A stretch of DNA of 60,839 bases, from positions 21,311-82,149 of the forward strand of contig KZ111165.1 of NCBI GenBank assembly GCA_002077045.2, read 5' to 3'. Of this stretch, positions 40,192 through 51,099 are shown in pieces. How positions within the stretch are numbered: position 1 is the stretch's first letter; the number at the start of each line of letters is the position of its first letter. The notes under the pieces were generated by a model, which ran no database searches, was not told the DNA's origin, and saw nothing but the letters and a program-made list of their open reading frames with translations. The DNA is from Rachicladosporium sp. CCFEE 5018. Taxonomy: Eukaryota > Ascomycota > Dothideomycetes > Cladosporiales > Cladosporiaceae. The position numbers were made by a program, and so were the translations under genes.

Positions 40192-41371
40192 GTGACGGCG
40201 GTGTGGACTAGGAAGACTTATGAAGTAGTAGACCCTGCGTGTCTCGCACCCTCTGGCTGAGGTATTCTTCATCTTCCGTACGCCCAACGCAGCGATGCCC
40301 ACGGTGACTCACATCGCTTCTCCCACGAGCCGTGTGTGCTAGAACGTCTATTTTTGGAGCGTGTACAGCACATGGTCGATGTCAAGCAGGTCTTTGGCCG
40401 GTTAGGTGAGGATCGTGTCCAGGAAAGGAACATTCAGTAGACCGAAAGGTGTCATCACCAAGCACTGGGAGTGGTGAAAGGCACGGGACTCTCAAAGAGT
40501 ATGGCGAGAAAGCAGTCTTGTGACGATGATCAGTCTTGAGCTCACTTAAGAGTACTGATGAGTACCCGTACGCTCGTCCGCCGTTGACGCCACGCCTCTT
40601 CGGCCCCACCCAGCACAGCAGCGAACACTCATTCCCCCTGTCTTTTCTCGTTTATCGTTGCAGAAACTCAGTCACCATACGGACGTGGTAGGGACGCACG
40701 AGGCTTGCAATATGCAGCCCTTCCGCCGGCATTGTGCCTGATGCGTTTGCTCAACCCAGAAGACGGACCGGACGCCGGAGTTTCGGCATTGAGAGCGACC
40801 CGCTTATTCTTACGCTTTGTGGGTGTGGACAGCGCATATCACGTGGTAGATACTGCGACGGGCAGCAGCGACTCCCTGCCAGGCCTCGCCCCCACAGAAG
40901 CAGTCGGCGCGCCCCTTACGCCTGTATCACCGTCTGCTTCGATATTCGGCGCTTCATAGAGTGCGACAACGCTGCTTTGAAAGTCATCATTGCCATGATT
41001 CGAACCACCTGCAGCCAACATAGCCACACCAGTTGCCATTCTAGCTCGCGGTCACGCCAGCATATGAGAATTTACGTGAGTAAAAGGGTGAGACAGATTT
41101 TGCGTTCCATCAACTTGATTGCGTAGGTTCGGAAGCTTGACACCGTTCTTTCGCCAAGACTTGCCACTCCTTCTCCCCTAGATGCCGCACTCACAGCATT
41201 TAACTAGGTGGCAACACTCGACTATTGGTCCCAGTGCCCCCATGAACGTCATTCATGTGCTCGGGACAGAACCCACTTTCAAGCAAATTCGCAACGCAGA
41301 CCCAGCGGAGATGAGTAGCGCACCCTCCACATAATATATGATCGCAGCCTTCGTCAGCCCATCACCGGTTC
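40192..41371. other. Intergenic, no gene recognised
   Basis: 1.2 kb. Short overlapping frames near 40705-41126 lack family features. Confidence 0.4.
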
Positions 41372-44300
41372 TTACAAAACCATCACAATGGTCGGTCCGG
41401 TCAATGGAAGGTTCGTCTGAACCATCGTCTCCACCCTCTTCGTCTTGCCATACCCGCTCGGACTGGTACCATTACTCGAGCCACCCAAGACCGTGACGCT
41501 CGTGATCGACACCCCAGCACTATACCCGAAGTCGCCAGTCATCAGGAACTTCCCGCTGCTGTCGTACGAGAAGTCGATGTAGGTGGTTGCCGGCTGATCG
41601 AGGCTGTCGCCATCATCAAGGTACAGGTTGCCAGATGCCGTCCCGTCCAGGCCGGGAGCAACGACAATGCTGAAGTCTTGCTTCCGCAGATCGGTGGTCG
41701 TGTTGGCCGAGTTCACACGGAGAGCGACGATGCTGCCTCCCTTGTAGTACAATGGGATGGTCGTATATGCGACGTCGGTCAGCGTGACCATGCTGCCGGT
41801 GCCGCGGACGGTTTCGTGAGTGTAGTAGTCATAGAAGACATCATCCGGCATGTAGATCTCGGTCGTCGTGCTGTTCTCCACCGTGACGGGCGCGACCATG
41901 ATGGCCGGGCCAAAGAAATACTGGTATTGCAACGCGTTGGCGTTCGCGTCTTCGGGGTACACGAAGAACATGGGCTGGACGGTGGGCACGCCCGTCTGGT
42001 TCTGATCGTAGAATGCCGTGTAGAAGTAGTCGAGCAACTGGTACCGCGTAGCGATGGCGTTGCGAGCGGCCTCGGCCACGATAGGGTACCGGTAGAACTC
42101 ATGCGGCGGCACGCCAGAGGCCTCGTGGTTGCGATAGAAGGGGCTGAAGGCTCCTAGAGTGGCCCAGCGAGCGCAGAGAAGCTCATTGGTGACGCCAGCG
42201 TAGCCGCAGACATCGGAGCCGACCATGGGGACCTGGAAGAGCGCGCCGAATTCAAGCATCCCGGCGATTGAGATCAGGTAGTGGGCCCAGTCTGCGACGT
42301 TGTCGCCAAGCCAATGGCCGACTTGGCGCCCGGAGCCGGCGAAGGTCGAACGCGTGATGACGAGCGGACGAACCGTAGGGCGGCGGCTCAACATTGCAAG
42401 GCGAGAAGTCTCGGACATCATGGCGCCAAAAAGATTGTGAGTGTCGTACTCTTTCCAGCCGCCATAGTGAACAAGATCGGTATCGAGCGTCTTGTTGCTA
42501 AGGCTGCCGGCTGCATTGGTAATCACGTACTCTGGGTTGATAAGGTCGCGATTGGGCAATCCCGTCGGCTCACTCGACGACTGGCGCTTGTCAAGAGGCG
42601 AACCGTAAGCGACGAGGCTGTCACGCTTAATCAATTTTGACGAGGTGGGAGGCGAGGTCGTCGTGATAGTGTCTTGCGTGCTGTTGGTGCTGTTACAAGG
42701 TCCAGTCGTAATGGTCCTGTTTTTCTGTTCATAGAAATAGCTACCATCTGGCTCAGCCCGGACGTACTGGTACGTGAAGGTGCCGCTCGCTGGCATGTCA
42801 ACCGTGATGCTCCAAATGGGATAGTTGTTCGCGCTCAGCGGCACAGAGTTGCTGATATCGTTGGAGCCAAGTGTAACAGCACTGCCGAGAAGAAGAATGT
42901 TCTCGCCGTAGAACGTGCTGGCGTTGACATTGAAGGCCACCTCCGTCTTGCATTGCGGTTGAAAGTCCGCTGGAAAGCCAGAAATGGGCCTCGGGCTACC
43001 GAGTCTGACCGGTGGAGGCTTTGGAGGGTCGCCCATTGCCGCTGCCTGGGCCTCGGGGTCGGTGCAAGGGTAGACGCAGAAATTGGAGGCTTCGTTCATG
43101 TCAATCCACAGTGCATCGATGTCGACACCCGTGGCTGGATCGAAGAAAGAGTCAAACTCGCCGTTCCAATAGCCTTGCGTACCGGGAGCGAACCAGTCAG
43201 GGAAAGCGGTGACACCAGGCCAGACGACCCCCTTGTACACTGAACCGTTCGGGTACTTAAGGAACGCATCATCGTTGACTCCATTGTTGAAAGCTGGGTA
43301 GTTTTGGTAAGCTACTGCAGGGTCCACCATGACAATATAGTGTTGCTCGTGACTGTGTAGGTAGGATACCAGCTCTTGCATCAGGTGCAGCGGGAATCGG
43401 TCTGGATCAAGCGTAAAAACTTGGCGAAGATGCATGTAGTCAATGTCTGTCCACATCGTCTCGAGCGGAATGTTGGCAATCGAGTAGTTGGCGACAACCT
43501 CAGCCACTTCGTATACATCCTGCATGCCATAGCGACACTGGTGGAAGCCGAAACCCCAATATGGCATCATTGCGCTCTTGCCAACGACTTCGGAGTATTG
43601 CGAGGCGACTTCAGCGGGGGATGGACCGGCCATGAAGTAGAAGTCGAATACGCCACCAATGATGTTGTACTCAAGATATTGGCCGCCGGTGTGGTCAATG
43701 ATGATGTTCATGCCGTCTGAATTTAGCAAAAAGACGCCGTGCGTGCCATTGGCACCTCTGTGATCGAAGTATACAGGGTGATCACCGTACAAGTTTGTGC
43801 CGGATGGGACAGTGTAAGCGTCGCGGTTCCAGATGGTGCGGGTGTAGTTCGTGGTGTTGAGCATGCTACGAGTGGTATTAGCCGGACCATCTCAAGCTTG
43901 CGGTCGCTCAGCCAGTATGGATATACTCACAAAGGATCAGTATGCTCTCCCAAGCCGTATAAGCTTGGGCTCTCCGGGAGCTTGGTCCGCAGGCGCAAAT
44001 ACTGGCTTTCGAAAACGAGGCTCGCAGCAGATGTGTCAAACAGTACGTCACCATTGCTACGGCGAGTGACGGAGAAGCTGAATGGGTTCTCAACGTATTT
44101 GAATTCGAGCTCAGAGTTGCTCGAGGAGCAATTGCTTTCAGTGCCGGGACGCGTGAAGACGGAGGATGGGACCTGGTACACTTGGTTGCTACCGTCTTGA
44201 ATGAGGACGTGCAGGCGCTGGTCTACACGTTCTTGTCAGCCTGCTCGTGTATGCCGTATAGTGGGTTCATTCCTTCACGCACCAGTTTGGTACTCGACGG

Positions 44301-44532
44301 TCAGGATCAGGTCACTTAGATCCGTGCCGTAGGCGTTACATGCTGCGCCCGCCAGACTCAAGTCCGCGGTCATGCCAGTGGAGCTTGTCTTGACGTTGCT
44401 GGCTTTATAGCCTGGGCAGGCCGAGAGAGTAGCATTGCTCTGGCGTGCTGTGAGCAGACCTGGCACTGGACTTGCAAGAGCGATGCTGGAGAAAGCGAGG
44501 CAAGCGCCTAGCAGGCGCGAGATGACAGCCAT
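41372..44532 (-). CDS. Secreted GH31 alpha-glucosidase with an internal CBM20-like starch-binding domain
   Basis: Exons 44532-44283, 44222-43931 and 43865-41372 (introns 60 and 65 nt) give 1011 residues. A signal peptide (AVISRLLGACLAFSSIALAS) precedes a GH31 N-terminal domain with SPSLYGLGEHTD. The catalytic barrel carries YWGFGFHQCRYGM, the nucleophile Asp436 in WIDMNEASNFC, and the acid/base Asp702 in GHWLGDN; VGSDVCGYAG follows. Between the nucleophile region and NPEYVITNAAGSLSNKTLDT lies an insert (residues about 485-568, DNA about 42955-42700) with EVAFNVNASTFYGENILLLG, WSITVDMPASGTFTYQYVR and SYFYEQKNRTITT. It looks like a CBM20 starch-binding domain, followed by a Ser/Thr linker. It should release glucose from starch or maltodextrin outside the cell. 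It looks intact and is divergent from the GH71 gene. Confidence 0.9.
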
Positions 44533-45785
44533 CGTGTACTTGGTGGAGAGAGTGGAAAAGACGAGATGGAAGCATTGCAGCTGCAGGACACAGTGTGAAA
44601 TACGACGAAGTGGGAAGGGAGAGTTCTGATACTACCTTCCACAATGATCTGCTGTGCCATCGCCAGGCGCAGGGGCCCGGCCAGAGTGGATACTTTGGAA
44701 TCATGCTGCATGGCTGGGAAATTCCGTTGCCAAGACTTAGGTCCCGCAAGGTTAATGCAAGTAGTCGTGCGGGCACGAACAAGGAAAGGGAAGCAGATCG
44801 ACGTTCGAAAGCTTGATCCCACATAAATGCAGGTGCATGGCCAGCTCCCCGCCTCGCCCGCCTTCGTACCTGAGCCATCTTAGCAAGGGAAACCTAGCGC
44901 CATCATTGCGGTATGGACATTGTAAGCTGTGGAGTGACCTATGTCCACTTGCGATCAGCGCCCGTTTCTGTACTAGAGCGAACACGATACGTTCGAGTCG
45001 TGCAGGGCTTAGCTGGTCACGAAGGATGTGGTCACTGCCTTCTCGCACGAGAGCGCAGTGTAGAACGTGGTTGCTCTACAACCTCAGCTTTGCGGTTAAG
45101 GAGTCCTCCATCAACCTCCATGCGCCTTTTCTTGTGGGAGAGCTTCTTCCTGCTTTTGCGTTCCCGCCTTCGATAGCACTTCTTTTGGCGGAAGTCTCGC
45201 ACTTGTCTACGCAATGCATCGTGGTGCTGTGGTGTCACGGGAAGTACCGCCGAAGGTTAGTGCAGGCCTCTTCCGCTTTCTCCGGCTGCCACGACTACCG
45301 CCAGCTAGAACACGCTCAACCAGACTCACATTAGTTGCGTCCGTAGCCCGTGTTTCCCGTGTTAGGACATGATGTCTAAATCCCTCAATCTGTCACTGGG
45401 CTGGAACGGCTGGACACACAACCAGACCAGCGACATCATAAACCCCGCTACAGACAAGTAGCACCTCGTAATGGGTGCACGGACCTGGAAGCTCTCCGGG
45501 TCTCCCTCCAATGAAACGAAAAATAACATAAACAATACCCTGCTTTCAATCGTGAGAGAGCAAAACCGGCTCACCGCCAGCTTCGTCAGAAGGTCCGAGT
45601 CCAATGGATCTCCACTTACATAGTTGCATGACCAAGGATGACTGCCGACCACTGGTCCACATAAGTGTTGAAGTAGAGGGGAAAGGAAGGGATGCTGCAA
45701 TTCTCATACTTAAAGCAGCTTGGAGGCCCACCACCTCAGCTCCCTAGACATAACATTTGAATCCCTCAACAGTTGAGCACTTGCT
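44533..45785. promoter_or_regulatory. Divergent region between GH31 alpha-glucosidase and GH71 alpha-1,3-glucanase
   Basis: The two start codons (44532 minus, 45786 plus) face away from each other across 1.25 kb. No gene is supported inside; short frames on both strands lack features. It must contain both promoters, and could be shared. I did not identify a specific regulator site with confidence. Confidence 0.5.
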
Positions 45786-47592
45786 ATGGCAGCTTCTTCC
45801 CTGTTCCTAGTGGTTTTGCTCTGTGGTCTTGCCACCGCCGCCGACGTTCTGGCTCATTTCATGGTGTGTACCTGCCAATCGAGTTTTCCCTCGGGTCTAG
45901 GGCTGATGCGTACTTACATCTAAGGTGGCAAATACGTACAATTATACGCAAACCGAGTGGAAAGCCGATTTTGTCGCTGCGTCGGAAATAGGGATTGACG
46001 GCTTTGGTACGTGAAGTCGAGTGTGTGCACGTGTGTTGCTGGCATTCTACCTTCTCCCTTTTGAATGCCATACGTAATGCTGACAATTATCTAGCCCTCA
46101 ATTGGGGCTCGCCGGACTGTTCGCTCGCACCAAACAGTCAGGACTGGTATGTTGCGCGGATTGAAGATGCATTCACTGTGGCCGCAACCAACCAGTTCAA
46201 ATTGATCTACTCCTTCGATATGAGCTACACACCTGCTGCTTGTTCCATAGGCTGGAACACAACCTTTATGGCAACTATGATATCCAAGTACGCCAAATCT
46301 CCAGCTGCATATATCTGGAACGGCGAGGTTCTTGTATCTTCGTACGGTGGAGAAGGCTACGGCAACGACTTTTTCGCAGAGCTTAAGAGCGTACTCGCTG
46401 GAGAAGGAGTCACCATCTCGCTTTCCCCAGCGCTCACTACGTACTCTCTTCAGGCCCAGAGTGCAGACCCTAACGGCGTAGCTACGGGCATGCTCGCAAA
46501 TTATACGGCGATCGATGGATATCTCAATTGTATGCTACTCGCCTTCGTCACCGTCAGAAAAGTAACGTATCTAACCGAAGGATCTAGGGCAAGCTTGGCC
46601 TGCAGATACGGACACAAACCTCACTGCCGGTGTCGACGTCGAGTTTCAGGCAGCCTTCGAGAATGCGGGGAGAAGAGGACCATACATCATGGGTAGGTCT
46701 CGCCTACTCCCACGGTCATCCACTCGCTTTACTAACAGAGACGTATGTTGACAAAGGTGTCTCGCCTTGGCAATTCAAGGATTTTAACGACGGCTATTAC
46801 AACTCCTGGGTTGAGTACTCAGACGTGCTCTTTCCTAATCGATGGCAACAGGCTATTAGCACCGTACAACCTGACATTGTCGAAATCATAACCTGGAATG
46901 ACTTTGAGGAGTCTCACTATATTCGGGACCTGCCGCCAGTGGCGGGCCCCGCCGCAGTTGGATTTGGAGTCACGGGTTCTTACATCTACGGTCAGACACA
47001 TAGTGCCTGGCGCGTTATGGCGCAATATTACATCAGCTGGTACAAGACTGGGCTGGCCCCGAAGGTAAGTGGTTATTACGGCCTGGCCCTTCCTACCACT
47101 GTCCATGCCGATTGCTCATTGAAAGTGCTATAGGTGACAGAAGATCGAGTCGTTTTCTGGTACCGCGTCCACCCGAAAGAAGTTCCCTGTAGCAGCGGCA
47201 CAAACAACATTGGCGTCGTCCGCAACGCCGCTTATCCCGCAGACGCTGTCTTCGCTTGGGCCTTGGTCTCCGAAAATTCTACCATCGTGATGAATGTAGG
47301 AAGCAACCAGAATTGGACGTTCCAGGCGACTACGTGTGGACCCGGACTCAACATGGTACCCTTCCCTGAGGGCATCGACAACGCTTACCCCTCCGTGGCC
47401 GTTCAAAGGGGAGGAGAAACGCTGCACGCGGCCGCAGGAGCTGTGGCAATCACGGAGGCATGTGCATATGAGAACTACAACCCTGTTGTTGGGTTGACCG
47501 GGCCCGCGTTGACCGCAAGCCCTAAGATGGGTAATGGATCCGGGACGAAGGGAAAGCCAAAAAAACCGAGATACCAGAAGAAATCATGTTAA
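45786..47592 (+). CDS. GH71 alpha-1,3-glucanase (mutanase)
   Basis: Six exons are inferred: 45786-45863, 45925-46006, 46095-46529, 46588-46692, 46757-47064 and 47134-47592, with introns of 61, 88, 58, 64 and 69 nt, all GT-AG; 488 residues. A signal peptide (MAASSLFLVVLLCGLATAAD) leads into VLAHFMVANTYNYTQTEW, GIDGFALNWGSPD, LIYSFDMSYTPA, YIWNGEVLVSSYGGEGYG and GVSPWQFKDFNDGYYNSW. WNDFEESHYIRDL follows. All are GH71 landmarks, including the acidic residues in GFALNWG, FDMS and WNDFEES. It cleaves alpha-1,3-glucan, a fungal cell-wall polymer, outside the cell. A Lys-rich tail (GKPKKPRYQKK) ends the protein. No separate CBM is seen. Every splice restores family sequence, so the gene looks intact. 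Confidence 0.93.
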
Positions 47593-48179
47593 GTGGAGGA
47601 GAAGTCGAAAGCTTAGTGCTTGAAGTGTCTCAAAGTAAAGGACTCGGATCTTGATGATATATAGCTCAGTTTCCGGATGCTGCAAAGCACTGGTGCCACA
47701 CTCATCAAGGCTATATGTGCATTGTGACCCGTTCCTGAGCCGACGCCCTGCCGACCTGTCCACTGTTGCAAGTAGCACGAGACAGCTTTCTTAGTGACTG
47801 CCTTCTTACAGGACCTTCCATGCGCCTGCAAAGGGTGAGTCCCAAAGGAACTCCCGCTTATAGTCCTGTACGCTGACTGGTTCGCAAATAAACAAGGCAA
47901 AGCCGCTGGCGCCGCCTTGCTTGTTTGAGTACTTGTTAGGTCAGGTCGTTTGTTTGTCTTGCAAACCTTGATAATATCTAAGGCGTCAATGATAGAGGGT
48001 GCTTAGCGTCGGTAGTAGAGAGTGTTGTTGGCTTAGGACAATGCCGTAGACCTTACCGTCGCGCCATCACTGTACACTGGAGCTGCTAATTGCTCCACGA
48101 AGGTAGCGCAGTGTTTGAAGAGCGTGCTGGATTAGTTGGGCTTGTTGTCGCAGTAGTGGCAGAGGGGTTGGTGGCATAC
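47593..48179. other. Intergenic between GH71 and a transposase relic
   Basis: No gene recognised. It contains the 3' region of the GH71 gene and possibly the 5' part of the relic transposon. Confidence 0.4.
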
Positions 48180-48541
48180 CAGCCGACGCGTTCAGTTTCC
48201 CTGAGTCGACTTTACGAGAGCGTATGGCTGGACGCATTTCATGTTCGCATGCACACGAATACCGTCAGAGCCTCTCACCAGGCGAAGAGAAGACTCTTAG
48301 CAGATGGATCTCGCAATTGACAGTAACCGGCTTTCCTGCACCGCTGGCATTGGCTATAGAAATGGCGGAGGAAATCTGGCATCAGCGGATTCAGATCTCA
48401 AAGACACTACCGTCTTTACGTCCACTTCGTGAAGGATGGCTCGACCGATTCCGCACACGTCATCCTGAGGTTCAGGGCATATGGACTCGCCAGATTGGAG
48501 GTGTAGGACACAATGCTATCAGTGTTGAGGCTATGAACATA
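48180..48541 (+). mobile_element. pogo/Fot1-type transposase, N-terminal fragment
   Basis: The plus frame at 48224 reads AHEYRQSLSPGEEKTLSRWI, then LALAIEMAEEIWHQR and LREGWLDRFRTRHPEVQGIW. This is the CENP-B-type DNA-binding region of a fungal pogo/Fot1-family transposase. The psq helix upstream is only partly visible and in another frame. The DDE catalytic domain is absent after the stop at 48539-48541. It is a broken relic, separate from the 49441 copy, which has a different sequence in the same region. Confidence 0.7.
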
Positions 48542-48544
48542 TAG

Positions 48545-49440
48545 TTCGATGCCGAACAGAGCTCTTCCTGCAGCAGCAGTATCCGCCCTATCTATGAGTT
48601 TAGCTTTGCAATTGGAGCTAGCCAGTCATCATGAGCGCTTGTTGATGTACGTGGGAAGTCAAGTTGGAAGGCTGTGAAGGGTCCCGGCTGTCGGCGTCAT
48701 AGATGTTGTTGTGGTTCACAGGTGAGATCTGGTGCACGGACTGAAGTCGGACAGTTCGAGTGTGATCCGTGCTTAAGATCACGTGTGATGCAAAGTCTCC
48801 TTAACATAGCAGCTTGCTGAGCTCGCGTACCTGTGGTCATCGGATTGTCTTGTGAATATTGACCGCGTGGTAGAAAGGGCGTAGTATCGAACACCGGCTG
48901 TGGTACTAAGGACGGCAAGGCTCCCAAAATCGATAACGTTTCCAGCATCTCTAGGACCAAAGAGCCTTCCGCCACCGAGAAGACCGACGACACCGCGATG
49001 CAGAAGCCAGTCTAGGTCGAGAAGGATCGTAGGGACGAGACGGAAGAGCACACCTGTCGCCCAAAAGGAGAAGACTGATGGTAAAGCCGCTGTCCACGAC
49101 AGTATATCCTTCCTTACTGCCGATCAATCGATATCACCTATCAGCCCTTTATACGAGCTTGGTTATCGTTAGGCTCGATGATGAAGTGAAAATAGACAAA
49201 CGCCATTGTACACAGTGCTAAATAACAACGTTGATTGCAAAGCTGACCTTAATGTCCCTTCCATATCTTGCCATTCCTTTCTACATTCTGCCTAACTAAG
49301 ACTATAAAACGTCAGAAGCCGGCGGTACTATCGGTCAAACTGGCCGCCATATAACGTTAACGCGGGGCACAAGGGCGTGGTCCAAACAAGGGCGTGGATC
49401 GCTTCCGTCTGATTCTCAATACCATCATCTTCTACACGTA
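48545..49440. other. Intergenic between two transposase relics
   Basis: No gene recognised. Short frames on both strands near 48700-49170 could be decayed transposon sequence but carry no motif I can name. Confidence 0.35.
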
Positions 49441-50100
49441 ATGTCTCAATCAAATCGCGTCCAAAACAGTCCAAATGAAGGCAGTCTACTCCTTGCAATG
49501 TCATCTATCCACTCAGGCCAATATGTCTCCATCTCAGCTGCTGCAAAGGCCTACAATTTAAGAGGAATCAATGGAGGCACTTCAAGAGAGATTTATACAC
49601 CAAACAATAAGAAGTTGAGCCTTGTGGAAGAGCAGGTAATAGTCAAGAACATTCTGAACCTTGATGCCCAAGGGCTATCACCTACAATTGGCCTAGTCGA
49701 AGAGATGGCAGATTCCATTTGCAAAGCAAGAGGTGTACTACCTGTTGGAGTCAACTGGCCAAACAACTTCATAAAAAGTACACCAGCTCTCAAAACAAGA
49801 CTTGGAAGGACTTATAAGTGTCAGAAGAGGCTCTGTAAAGATCCACAAGTTATTAGGGACTAGTTTGCCTTGGTTAAGAACACAATCAACAAATATGGTA
49901 TCCTTCTACAAGACATCTACAACTTTGATGAAACTGGCTTTCAGATGGGACAAATCTCTGCTTGAATGGTTGTTACAGCTACAGACAGACAAGGAAGGCC
50001 AAAACAGATCAAGCCTACTAACACTTATTGGGTTACATTGATCCAGGGAGCACACAAGGGATCAAAATGCGTACCGTTTGCGCGGAGAGCACCGTTGTCA
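49441..50100 (+). mobile_element. pogo/Fot1-type transposase relic with internal stops
   Basis: The frame starts MSQSNRVQNSPNEGSLLLAM and has psq- and CENP-B-like segments: YVSISAAAKAYNLRGINGGT, KLSLVEEQVIVKNILNLD, GLVEEMADSICKARG, VGVNWPNNFIKSTPALKTRL. TAG at 49861-49863 interrupts it. In the same frame follows ALVKNTINKYGILLQDIYNF, then NFDETGFQMGQISA with the first catalytic Asp of the DDE domain, then TGA (49965), then VVTATDRQGRPKQIKPTNTY and WVTLIQGA. Homology ends by 50100, so the rest of the DDE domain is missing. TAG in place of a conserved Trp fits G-to-A, which is C-to-T on the other strand. Confidence 0.75.
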
Positions 50101-51099
50101 CGCTTATCAAAAAGAGACATGATGGTCAGTCTTGCTCTGAGAGAGGGGATAGAGGTGGGTGAAGGTCGGATCCGAGGTGGGAGGACGTTTCAATGGTTGG
50201 TGAGTTGGAGGAGGAATGGCTGACGATGAGGATGACTTGTAGAAAGGTGAGAAGCTCTTGGTTATGAGTCTGCATTGCAGTGCATAATAGACACATGGGT
50301 ATGACGATTTGTGGCAATCTACCTAGTACAACTCTAAAACTGTAGCCGTGAACGCTGGGGCTTAGCTAGCGCCCAATCCGAAAGGCTTGATCTGAGCGAA
50401 AGCAGTCAATCACAGGTGGTGACCATCACCGATCTCTCAAGCAATCACTTCACTGCCAAGGCACAAAGCTTGTCATTTCTTGGTCAAGGGAGAATAGATG
50501 ACCGCCTCTAAACCATTCCGTCAGACTGCGTAAGATGGTCTCGTGCTGCGCTATGGGCACTAGGAGTTCCCCCCAATACCAACACCTACTCACGGTGCGG
50601 AAGAAGCGAGATTGAACGTTTGCCTAACCTTGATTCGGGTGTCTCAGACCGATGCTGGACCACTATCTGCGTCAATTTAAAAGCAGAGCACTCACGTGCA
50701 TGATTGCCCTCATCCGAGAGCTCCGGTAGTGCTCACAAAAGTGACAGCGCGTGCAGGAGAAAGCAAACAATCACCGCAGCTAGCCTGGTCGTGACACGAT
50801 GCAGAAATACTTCATACTATCCGTCATCATCCGCAGTGAGGGGTTTTGGGCAGATTGCTCGCTGGCCGGCACTCCTTGAACGACCTTTATCTCACCTTGT
50901 TTATTCTCGGCGCTAGTGTACGATTGTACGACGATTCGCTTCACCATGAGTTTTGACAATGCTATGGTCGGTGGTTTCTCGCCCGGAGAACGTGCAAGGC
51001 TATGTTTACCTGTTACGGACTGTGATAGGTAGAGGCTATGATGGTATGAAGTCACGTGTGCAAGCATTCACTGCGGTCAAGATCGAGTGTCAACTGGTG
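50101..51099. other. Intergenic, no gene recognised
   Basis: 1 kb downstream of the phytoene desaturase relic; no family features in any frame. Confidence 0.4.

Noticed and set aside
41678..42157. Several long plus-strand frames across the GH31 gene (also 42281-43243)
   Set aside because: They are shadows of the GC-rich GH31 coding strand, whose domains and catalytic residues are on minus.
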